64,000 nucleotides of DNA from the NCBI GenBank assembly GCA_019638615.1, contig JAHBTL010000001.1:310001-374000 (forward strand), given 5' to 3'. The stretch is from Chitinophagaceae bacterium (GTDB taxonomy: Bacteria > Bacteroidota > Bacteroidia > Chitinophagales > Chitinophagaceae). The position numbers and the translations under genes were made by a program. This document shows, in pieces, positions 36,769 through 44,719 of the stretch; position 1 is the first letter of the stretch; the number at the start of each line of letters is the position of its first letter. Under the pieces are notes generated by a model. It did not search any database and was not told the DNA's origin. It saw only the letters and a list, made by a program, of their open reading frames with translations.

Positions 36769-38973
36769 ATGAACGGATTATCAAATCATTTTATATTGAA
36801 GGCAATCATAAGTATTTTCTTTACAGCCATATTCACAGTCATTTCCATATCTGTACAGGCGCAACGGGGATGCGCTACCGGCAAAGCAATGGAAACCTAC
36901 CTGTTGAAATATCCTGAGCGGCAAGCCGAGTATCAAAAACGCCAGGCTGATTTCCAGCAAAAATATGAAGCAGTAAGGCTCCGGAAAGCCCAGTTGCGAG
37001 TACAGCAACGACTGGGCGCTGTTGTAACCATTCCGGTAGTCGTACATATTGTAATGGATAATCCATCGCTGGTAACGGATGAGCAGGTACAGAGCCAACT
37101 GGATGTGCTGAACGCTGATTATGCAGGACTGAATGCCGATTCCTCCAAAATACCGGCAGCTTTTAAACCGCTTTTCGCAAAAGGCAACATTCGTTTTTGC
37201 CTGGCACAGCGAACACCCAATAATGAGTCGACCAATGGCATTGTGCGCGTTTCATCGTCTGCCACTTCTAACCCGGGCGATCATGACCCTGTTAAATACG
37301 CAAATATGGGAGGCTCCAATGCCTGGAATATTTCAAAATACCTGAATATATGGGTTTGCAAAATGAGCAACTCCAACGATCTCGGTTATGCATTTATGCC
37401 TGGGTTACCGGGGCTGGCAGACAGTGATGTGGGGCTTGTAGCTGCTTATCACGCGTTTGGTACCATAGGAACCGCTGAAGCGCCTTTTAACAAAGGACGT
37501 ACTGCCACGCATGAAATAGGCCACTATTTTAACCTTGCTCATGTTTGGGGCAGCAATGAATGTATTGAATCCTGTTCCGATTCGGATGAAGTAGACGACA
37601 CGCCCAATCAGAATACCTGTACATACGGCACTCCTTCTTTTCCCGTAACAGACAATTGCTCTAACAATGCTCCGGGCATCATGTTCATGAATTATATGGA
37701 TTATGTGGATGATGCCGCCATGTGCATGTTTACCGAAGGACAGGCAGACAGGATGGAAACCGCCCTGGAGACTTTCCCCGACCGGAGCCCGTTGCTGCAT
37801 TCGGACGGATGTGTGCCGCCTCTGTTGTTCAACAACGATGTAAAAGTGCTGTCGGTTGATGTTCCCAACAACGTCATTATGTATTGCGGGCAAAGTTTTA
37901 CGCCGTCTGTCCGTATCCTGAACCAGGGCGCTCTGCCTCTTACCAGTGTTACGCTGAATGTTTCGATAGATGGTGCAACGCCCGTATCTACCCCTGTTAC
38001 GCTTAACCTGGCCTCCCTCCAGGAAACCATTGTTGCAGCGAATACAATTACCAGCGCTGTAGGCTCGCATACCGTACGAATTTACACATCCGAACCTAAT
38101 GGCAGTCCGGATCAGAATACTTCAAACGATACTGCTCGCTCGGTGTTTACGGTTACAGGCAACACCGTCAATCCTGCAACAGAAGGCTTTGAAGGCGCTG
38201 CATTTCCTGCCGCCGGCTGGGGCATCAGCAATACAAGCGATTTGACGGATTTTAATCCTGTAAGGGTGAATACAGCCTACCGGAGCGGCAATCGGTCTGT
38301 AAAATTTGATACACGCAACTTCCAGCTTTTTGGCAAATCATCCATACTCTCCTCTCCCGATATATCAATCCCTATTACTGCAGACTCTGTAAAGGTAACA
38401 TTCTGGAGAGCTGCAGCGCAAAGCAACAGTATAAGCAGTGATACGCTGGAAATATTATTTTCCACCAACTGCGGGCAAACATTTACGTCTGCCTACAAAA
38501 AAGGAGGATCCGCCTTGCGTACCCGTACCAATATTTCAAACTCAGAATTTATTCCGTTTGAAGAGGAATGGGTAGCAGATACGGTAGATCTTTCGCCTTA
38601 CCTGGCTGGCCAACATACCAACGTTACGGTACAATTCCGGTGCATCAACGGCTATGGCAATAATATTTATCTTGACGATATAAATATTTATAGCCGTGAG
38701 TTGCCGGCAGCATTAAAGAACAATGGATTTATAATAGTACCTAATCCCACTACGGGAATGGTAACTGTGCAACATTACCCTTCAGCCGGTAACCTGAGAG
38801 GAATTGCCGTATTCAGCAGCACCGGGCAGCTATATCATTCAATGAGTTTCAGCACCGCTACCGCGCTCAATTACATCCCGATAGACATGCGCAATGCCGC
38901 AGCAGGAGTCTATTTCGTAAAGCTGATCTATACCGATAAAACCGTAACGAAAAAAATTCTTAAAACAAATTAA
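36769..38973 (+). CDS. Secreted M43-type zinc metalloprotease with T9SS sorting domain
   Basis: A 734-residue exported protease. The signal peptide ends near ISVQAQ. The pappalysin-like catalytic domain has the zinc motif HEIGHYFNLAH (His248, Glu249, His252, His258), and the later MNYMDY supplies the Met-turn. Beta-sandwich domains follow: a CARDB-like part (about residues 350-470) and a jelly-roll part (about 475-640). The C-terminus is a type A T9SS sorting domain (VPNPTTGMVTVQHYPSAG, then AAGVYFVKLIYTDK). It is thus exported by type IX secretion. I chose ATG 36769 over TTG 36724. Confidence 0.92.
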   Translation: MNGLSNHFILKAIISIFFTAIFTVISISVQAQRGCATGKAMETYLLKYPERQAEYQKRQADFQQKYEAVRLRKAQLRVQQRLGAVVTIPVVVHIVMDNPSLVTDEQVQSQLDVLNADYAGLNADSSKIPAAFKPLFAKGNIRFCLAQRTPNNESTNGIVRVSSSATSNPGDHDPVKYANMGGSNAWNISKYLNIWVCKMSNSNDLGYAFMPGLPGLADSDVGLVAAYHAFGTIGTAEAPFNKGRTATHEIGHYFNLAHVWGSNECIESCSDSDEVDDTPNQNTCTYGTPSFPVTDNCSNNAPGIMFMNYMDYVDDAAMCMFTEGQADRMETALETFPDRSPLLHSDGCVPPLLFNNDVKVLSVDVPNNVIMYCGQSFTPSVRILNQGALPLTSVTLNVSIDGATPVSTPVTLNLASLQETIVAANTITSAVGSHTVRIYTSEPNGSPDQNTSNDTARSVFTVTGNTVNPATEGFEGAAFPAAGWGISNTSDLTDFNPVRVNTAYRSGNRSVKFDTRNFQLFGKSSILSSPDISIPITADSVKVTFWRAAAQSNSISSDTLEILFSTNCGQTFTSAYKKGGSALRTRTNISNSEFIPFEEEWVADTVDLSPYLAGQHTNVTVQFRCINGYGNNIYLDDINIYSRELPAALKNNGFIIVPNPTTGMVTVQHYPSAGNLRGIAVFSSTGQLYHSMSFSTATALNYIPIDMRNAAAGVYFVKLIYTDKTVTKKILKTN

Positions 38974-39021
38974 AACCAACAGAACGCGGGATCAATCGCA
39001 AACCCTTAATATCTTCGCGGC

Positions 39022-39822
39022 ATGACTATACGGGAGCTTACCCAACAAATCCGGCAAAAAAAATCTTATTTATGCGTGGGGCTGGATTCGGATATTGCCA
39101 AAATACCCAGGCACCTGCATTCCTCTGCCGACCCTGTTTTTGAATTCAACAAACAGATCATTGACGCCACGCTTGGTTTTTGCGTAAGCTATAAGATCAA
39201 TACTGCTTTTTATGAAAGCAGGGGCGTAAAGGGCTGGGAAAGCCTTGAAAAAACAATTCGTTATATACCCGGTACACATTTTACCATTGCCGATGCCAAG
39301 CGGGGAGATATCGGCAACACATCTTCCCATTATGCCAAAGCGTTTTTTGAAGAACTGAATTTTGATGCGGTAACCGTGGCTCCTTATATGGGCGCAGACA
39401 GTATACAGCCTTTCCTGGAATACGAAAACAAATGCACGATTGTGTTAGGGCTTACCTCGAACGCCGGCGCAAAAGACTTTGAACTATTGCCTGCAGGCAA
39501 TGAGCGATTGTATGAAAAAGTACTACGCACCGTTTCTCAATGGGGCACTCCCGGCAATTTAATGTTTGTAATAGGCGCAACGCAGGCTGATGAATTTGTA
39601 AACATTCGCCGCATTCTCCCGGATCATTACTTTCTTGTACCGGGCGTTGGCTTCCAGGGCGGAAGCCTGAAAGATATTTCTGAAAAAGCAATGAACGACC
39701 AGGTAGGTCTGCTTGTAAATGTATCGCGCGCCATTATTTTTGCAGGAGAGAAAGAAGACTTTGCCGCAGAAGCTGCGAACATAGCGTCGCAGTATCAAAA
39801 AGAAATGAGCAGCTACCTGTAA
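39022..39822 (+). CDS. pyrF: Orotidine-5'-phosphate decarboxylase, type 2
   Basis: Last step of UMP synthesis. The 266-residue length and the motif TIADAKRGDIGNTSSHYAKA (about residues 90-109), with the catalytic Lys-Asp network, place it in the PyrF type 2 branch. VAPYMGADSIQPF and the phosphate-binding FLVPGVGFQGG are present. A TATCTTCG motif five bases before the start codon resembles a -7 element and would give a very short leader. Not linked to other pyrimidine genes here. Confidence 0.95.
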   Translation: MTIRELTQQIRQKKSYLCVGLDSDIAKIPRHLHSSADPVFEFNKQIIDATLGFCVSYKINTAFYESRGVKGWESLEKTIRYIPGTHFTIADAKRGDIGNTSSHYAKAFFEELNFDAVTVAPYMGADSIQPFLEYENKCTIVLGLTSNAGAKDFELLPAGNERLYEKVLRTVSQWGTPGNLMFVIGATQADEFVNIRRILPDHYFLVPGVGFQGGSLKDISEKAMNDQVGLLVNVSRAIIFAGEKEDFAAEAANIASQYQKEMSSYL

Positions 39823-39853
39823 AAGACGATCCGGTTACCAATCAGGGGAACTC

Positions 39854-40160
39854 AATCATTGAGCCGTGACAGTTGTATCCTTTTCTTGTAACTTTTAGAT
39901 TTATATCCATCCTGGTTCGGAGAAAATGTATCAGGGTTCTATTGCTGAGTTCACAGCAGTATCAAAGCTCCATCAGGGCGTTCCCGAAATCGACTACGGC
40001 CGATTTCGGGCGGCTTTTTGCGTTACTTTTTTCCGCAAAAAAGTAACAAAGAAAATAGCACCAGGATTTGTGGTTGAAAAGAGAGCGAGTTTTATGAGCA
40101 ACAAACCCGCAGTTCATATTTCATTAATAAGCAGATAACTGAATAATATGGTCATCGGCA
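39854..40160 (+). repeat. Dispersed 300-bp repeat, copy 3
   Basis: Fills most of the 384-bp gap after pyrF. It starts AATCATTGAGCCGTGACAGT. Hairpin A is at 39983-40010 with arms CCCGAAATCG / CGATTTCGGG, different from copies 1 and 2 yet fully paired. The GTTACTTTTTT palindrome (40022-40047) is identical. The right half is more diverged. Open frames here are only translations of the repeat. Confidence 0.8.
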
Positions 40161-40206
40161 GCTTGCCTGGCAACAGTATTTTACATCCGGGGCAACGAGT
40201 ACCCCA

Positions 40207-41784
40207 TCACAGCAATAGCTTTATATCAAGCTGTTGTATCAGCGCCGGATTTTCGGGCGATAAGGTAAAGTATACTTCTACAGGAGCATGTTCACATTCA
40301 ATGACAAAAGTTCCCCGCAATTGATTTTCAGGCTTTATTTCTCCCGCCGATCGGATCTTTCCCGCCTGTGCAAATATCGCCTGTGTTTTTTTCTTTCGAA
40401 GCTCCAGCGCTTCATCGGGGAAAAAGTTAACGGCAAAAATACCGGACTTTTCTGCATTATTCCAGTCAGGTAATAAAGCCATCAGCGCTGCTTTCCGTTG
40501 CTGCAGGACAGGTGAAACCGGCAGCTCCCGCGCTGTAAGCTTTGCCGATTTAATCAACGTATCCATTACCGCGAAATTAATGCTGTTCATACCGGCATAG
40601 GTAAGATTACCAAAGGCCACAACGCCTATACCATAGTCGGGTAATATCCACCACTGGCTTCCAAAACCGGGCAAACCTCCTGTATGCCCCACGTACTTTC
40701 TCCCTTCGCAGTCTGTCCCGATCCTCAATCCGTATCCATACGTACTTACAAGAGGGCAGGCTCTTCCGTCAGGATATTTATACCGGGCATCGAGGTTGTT
40801 GAACGACCAGGGCTGGTGCATTTCCCTTACCGAGCTCCGTTTTATCACACCCGGTTCGGCATCATTGCGCGCGGGCCATGCAGACAGGTGGAACAGCATG
40901 TATTTACTGAAATCTTCTATGGATGTAATCAATCCGCCCATTGCACCATATACCCCGTCGTGCAGCATGGGTTCATCATCAATGATGTTGTCATTCAACC
41001 TGTAACCATGCGCCAGCAGCTCAGGAGGAGCCTGGGTGTATTCCCAAAACGTGTGGGTCATTCCCAATGGCTTTAAGATCTGCTCATTTATGTACTGCTG
41101 GTAGGACTTGCCGGAAACCGCCCGGATGATTTCGCCTAACATCGCAAATCCCATATTGCTGTATTCGTAAGTGGTACCGGGCACATTAGAAAAAGATATT
41201 TTATTTTTCAGCATTGCCTGGAAAACCTGATCGGTAATATCCAGTTGCCTGTCGCCCCATGGATTATCTTCCGGAAATCCCGCCGTATGCGTCATCAGAT
41301 TCCGGATAGTGATGGCAGGCGCATCTTTTGTAAGCAACGGAATATTTTTTAATACCGGTATGTATTTGGAAGCGGGTTCATCCAGCCGGAGCCTGCCTTC
41401 ATCGCGCAACTTCAGGATCGCCATGGCAGTAAAGCTCTTGGACATAGAGGCGATCCGGAACAATGATCTGGATGAAACCTTTGTTTGCTGCAAAAAATTG
41501 GTATACCCGAAATTACCGGCATACAACAGCTCGCCATCCATTACCACACCAAATGCCAACCCGGGAAACCTGTTTTTAACAGCATAGCTTTTATACATCT
41601 TTTCAACCAGGGGCATCAGCTTTTTCACTTTGCTCATGCGGGCAGTATCCTTAAATACAGGTGGCTGGTAAGTAGAAAGATCGGAACCGGGCGTTTTACC
41701 TGTTTGCTGTGCGGGAACATACTGCAACAAAAAGAGACAACAAAAAGCATTCATTGCGAATGTGCAGATATAAGATTTAAGCAT
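40207..41784 (-). CDS. Serine hydrolase, class C beta-lactamase-like
   Basis: A 525-residue exported protein of the beta-lactamase/DD-peptidase fold. The signal peptide ends near YVPAQQ. The catalytic SMSK (S-x-x-K) is in FRIASMSKSFTAMAIL, YSN in YEYSNMGFAML, and HTGG in YVGHTGGLPGFGS. All three motifs are intact, so an active hydrolase is likely, either an esterase or a peptidase; true beta-lactamase activity is less likely. A C-terminal domain of about 100 residues follows the catalytic part. ATG 41754 is an alternative start. Confidence 0.88.
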   Translation of the reverse strand: MLKSYICTFAMNAFCCLFLLQYVPAQQTGKTPGSDLSTYQPPVFKDTARMSKVKKLMPLVEKMYKSYAVKNRFPGLAFGVVMDGELLYAGNFGYTNFLQQTKVSSRSLFRIASMSKSFTAMAILKLRDEGRLRLDEPASKYIPVLKNIPLLTKDAPAITIRNLMTHTAGFPEDNPWGDRQLDITDQVFQAMLKNKISFSNVPGTTYEYSNMGFAMLGEIIRAVSGKSYQQYINEQILKPLGMTHTFWEYTQAPPELLAHGYRLNDNIIDDEPMLHDGVYGAMGGLITSIEDFSKYMLFHLSAWPARNDAEPGVIKRSSVREMHQPWSFNNLDARYKYPDGRACPLVSTYGYGLRIGTDCEGRKYVGHTGGLPGFGSQWWILPDYGIGVVAFGNLTYAGMNSINFAVMDTLIKSAKLTARELPVSPVLQQRKAALMALLPDWNNAEKSGIFAVNFFPDEALELRKKKTQAIFAQAGKIRSAGEIKPENQLRGTFVIECEHAPVEVYFTLSPENPALIQQLDIKLLL

Positions 41785-41814
41785 ATGCTAAAATAACAAA
41801 TATCCGGGATAGGT

Positions 41815-42020
41815 GTGGGCTATCGGCTTTGAGCCGTCAGCTATCAGCAGTGAGCGGACACAATTGACAATGGACGGTGGACTGTGGACAATGAAAGTCC
41901 TGTATCTGTAACCTGGAACTTGCAACTGCAATGAGGTATCAGTGGCAATATCAAATCTCAAATATCCAATCTCAAATCAGAAATCTCCTGAAACCTGCAA
42001 CCTGCAACCCGTAACCAAAA
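41815..42020. repeat. Low-complexity dispersed repeat
   Basis: Runs of units such as CAGCTATCAGCAGTGAGCGG, GACAATGGACGGTGGACTGT, ATCAAATCTCAAATATCCAA and CCTGCAACCTGCAACCCG. Same vocabulary as the stretches at 1409, 43962 and 45274. It ends just before a TATCTTTG motif (42028-42035) that may be the -7 element of the next gene. Confidence 0.75.
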
Positions 42021-42050
42021 ATCCCAGTATCTTTGTGTCCGGTTTTTAAT

Positions 42051-42530
42051 ATGAAAATATTGATGGTATGTCTTGGAAATATCTGCCGGAGCCCCCTGGC
42101 AGAAGGCATTATGGAATACAAAATAGCCCGGCAGGGGCTGAGCTGGCAGGTAGACAGCGCGGGTACGAACGGCTATCATGTTGGAGAAGCACCACACCGC
42201 CTCTCACAAAAAGTAGCTACCGCACGTGGAATTGATATCAGCCGCCAGCGTGCACGTAATTTTTGTCCCGAAGATTTTGACAGATTCGACCGCATTTATG
42301 CGATGGCGGAAGATGTGATAGACGAGATAAAATGGATAGCGGGCAAAAAATTCAATCCCGCTAAGGTGTTCCTGCTGATGAATGAGGTATATCCCGGGAA
42401 AGATATGGATGTTCCCGACCCCTGGTATGGACCCGAGCCAGGTTATCACAAAGTATTTGATATGATTGATACGGCCTGCGACAGGATCGTTGAAAAGTAT
42501 TCGAAAAGCAGGGTACCAGGCGGGGAGTAA
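42051..42530 (+). CDS. Low-molecular-weight protein-tyrosine phosphatase
   Basis: A 159-residue cytoplasmic phosphatase. The P-loop CLGNICRSP (C-x5-R-S) lies at residues 6-14 and the general-acid motif DVPDPWYG at about 124-131. The order and length are those of bacterial LMW-PTPs. The start at ATG 42051 places the P-loop right after the first strand, as usual. It lies 48 bases before hisS and may share its transcript. In bacteria such enzymes often reverse tyrosine-kinase signalling for polysaccharide export, but no kinase is adjacent. Confidence 0.93.
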   Translation: MKILMVCLGNICRSPLAEGIMEYKIARQGLSWQVDSAGTNGYHVGEAPHRLSQKVATARGIDISRQRARNFCPEDFDRFDRIYAMAEDVIDEIKWIAGKKFNPAKVFLLMNEVYPGKDMDVPDPWYGPEPGYHKVFDMIDTACDRIVEKYSKSRVPGGE

Positions 42531-42578
42531 TATGCCTGTGTCATTCGTTTTTATTTTTTAATTTATTTTTTCCATTGT

Positions 42579-43961
42579 ATGAGTAAGCCCTCCCTGCCGC
42601 AAGGCACCAGAGATTTTGGACCGGAAGTAGTGCGCAAAAGGAATTATATCATCTCCACTATTAAAGCCGTATTTGAATTGTACGGCTTTGAACCGCTGGA
42701 AACACCCGCCATGGAAAACCTCGATACATTGATGGGCAAATATGGTGAAGAGGGGGATAAGCTGATCTTTAAAATACTTAATAACGGCTTAAGCGATCCA
42801 AAAAATATTGAAAAAGCTACCCGGGCATTTGAACATATATTACAGGGAAAAAATGATAAAGATCTTACAGAAAGAGCGCTGAAGTATGACCTTACTATCC
42901 CGTTTGCCAGGTATGTTGCTATGAATTACGGGCAACTCACGTTTCCGTTTAAGCGCTACCAGGTACAGCCCGTATGGCGTGCCGACCGGCCGCAAAAAGG
43001 ACGCTACCGCGAGTTTTATCAATGTGATGCGGATGTAGTAGGGAGCAATTCATTATTGAACGAGGTAGAGCTGGCAAATATTTATACAACCGCTTTTAAA
43101 AAGCTGGGCATTGAAGTTGAAATAAAGATCAACAACAGGAAAATATTAGCGGCGCTTGCTGAACAATGTGGCGGCGCTGATAAAATGACCGACATCACCA
43201 TTGCCATTGATAAGCTGGATAAGATCGGTATGGAAAAAGTAGAAGCTGAACTGGCTGAAAGAGGACTGGATGCGGAACAAATCCGGACGATAAGAGCGTA
43301 TCTTGAAATCAGTGGCAGCAACGAAACAAAGCTTGCCGCTGTCAAAATGCTTTTTGTCAACAGCACCATTGGAGTAAAAGGGATAGAAGAGCTTGAATTC
43401 ATTCTTCAATACCAACAATCGCTGGATGTGGATCATTTGCTGAGTATTGATCTTACGCTTGCGCGTGGATTGAACTATTATACCGGGACTATTTTTGAAG
43501 TAAAGGCAAAAAACGTGCAGATGGGCAGCATTGGCGGCGGTGGCAGGTACGACGACCTTACCGGGTTATTCGGTGTGCCCGATGTGCCGGGCGTTGGCAT
43601 TTCATTTGGAGTAGACAGGATTTATGATGTGCTGGAAGAGCTGAAATTATTTCCGAAAGAGGTGCAAAAAGGAGCCCGGGTTTTATTCTTTAATCTCGGA
43701 CAGGCGGAAAGCAGGAAGGCTTTTGAACTGATGCAGCAATTGCGTGGCAATGGAATTGCCTGCGAGCTGTATCACGAACAGGCAAAATTTGATAAGCAAT
43801 TTAAATACGCGGAGCGGAAAGGTATAGCCTTCGCCGTTATGGTCGGCAGCCGCGAACTCGAAACCGGCACCTGTAATGTGAAGAACCTGACAACAGGAGC
43901 ACAACAATCAGTACGTTTTGACCAGTTGGGAGATTTGAAATTTGAGATGTTTGTGGTTTGA
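42579..43961 (+). CDS. hisS: Histidyl-tRNA synthetase
   Basis: Charges tRNA-His in the cytoplasm. A 460-residue class II synthetase with LPQGTRDFGPEVVRKRNYI at the start, motif 2 around VWRADRPQKGRYREFYQCDA, the His-specific RGLNYYTGTIFEV near residue 295, and motif 3 GVGISFGVDRIYDVL. The C-terminal anticodon-binding domain has FFNLGQAESRKAFELMQQL. Length and motif order are normal for Bacteroidota HisRS. Confidence 0.96.
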   Translation: MSKPSLPQGTRDFGPEVVRKRNYIISTIKAVFELYGFEPLETPAMENLDTLMGKYGEEGDKLIFKILNNGLSDPKNIEKATRAFEHILQGKNDKDLTERALKYDLTIPFARYVAMNYGQLTFPFKRYQVQPVWRADRPQKGRYREFYQCDADVVGSNSLLNEVELANIYTTAFKKLGIEVEIKINNRKILAALAEQCGGADKMTDITIAIDKLDKIGMEKVEAELAERGLDAEQIRTIRAYLEISGSNETKLAAVKMLFVNSTIGVKGIEELEFILQYQQSLDVDHLLSIDLTLARGLNYYTGTIFEVKAKNVQMGSIGGGGRYDDLTGLFGVPDVPGVGISFGVDRIYDVLEELKLFPKEVQKGARVLFFNLGQAESRKAFELMQQLRGNGIACELYHEQAKFDKQFKYAERKGIAFAVMVGSRELETGTCNVKNLTTGAQQSVRFDQLGDLKFEMFVV

Positions 43962-44370
43962 AGTTTCAGGCATGAGGTGTCAGGTATGAGGCATGAGTGT
44001 CATTTGTCTTGTCCTGATTGTTTCTCAACTATAAACTATAAAAGAATCGCTCATCGCTGACGGCTGAAAGCTGATAGCCCGTTGCTCACAGCCCCCATAG
44101 ATTCTTCACTCACGAAAATGATTCATTTATATCTAACAATTATTTGTTCGTTCTGAATGACAAGAAAAAAAGCAATTGACAGTTGATAATGGACGGTTGA
44201 TAGTGTGTGCGTGCCTAACCTGCAACAGCCATCAAATCTTAAATCCCCAATAATCCATTCTCCAAAAATCAGAAATCAAAAAATCAAAAATCTCCTACCC
44301 TTTTCACTGTCCATTGTCCACCCATTACTCATTGCCAACAGCCCATAGCCCACGGCTGACAGCCACACCC
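43962..44370. repeat. Low-complexity dispersed repeat
   Basis: About 400 bp of short units (CATGAGGTGTCAGGTATGAG, CTGACGGCTGAAAGCTGATA, AAAATCAGAAATCAAAAAAT, CACTGTCCATTGTCCACC). It fills the first half of the gap between hisS and the helicase. No coding sequence. Confidence 0.75.
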
Positions 44371-44477
44371 CTTCTGTCATACAAATGTCAATTTACCTTT
44401 TGCGTAAACCGGATTTCCCGAATTCGGTACAGTTACACCCTTCCTGCGGGATATTTTTGTATCCTGATTTCGGACAT

Positions 44478-44699
44478 CTATTCCGGTAGTTCTTTAGAAG
44501 TGGAAAAATCCTTTAAAAATTCGAAACTCATTGGGGCCATTCCGGTTTTTCTGCTGTAACCGGCAGCAGTTTTTACGGATTGTGCCCGGCCATCCGGCCT
44601 CCGCTCCCACGCCCGTTTTATTACATAATCATCTTTACAAAAACAGCGGTTGATCACCGTTTCACCTTTAACTCTTTTATTCCCTGCTTTTACACACAC
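44478..44699 (-). CDS. Possible small protein of unknown function
   Basis: A minus-strand frame of about 73 residues from GTG 44699 (or 59 residues from GTG 44657) with mixed composition: NRCFCKDDYVIKRAWERRPD and RKTGMAPMSFEFLKDF. The codon pattern looks coding-like and differs from the nearby repeats, but there is no ATG start, no known family and little room for a promoter next to the divergent helicase gene. It may be a relic or spurious. Confidence 0.3.
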   Translation of the reverse strand: MCVKAGNKRVKGETVINRCFCKDDYVIKRAWERRPDGRAQSVKTAAGYSRKTGMAPMSFEFLKDFSTSKELPE

Positions 44700-44719
44700 T
44701 TCGTAATTTGCACTCCTGC

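Noticed and set aside
39926-40138. Plus-strand open frame of 70 residues (CVTFFRKKVTKK)
   Set aside because: It translates the GTTACTTTTTT palindrome of repeat copy 3, not a conserved protein.
43962-44370. CRISPR-like array in the repeated units between genes
   Set aside because: Units are short, imperfect and without constant repeats or regular spacers, and no cas gene is present.
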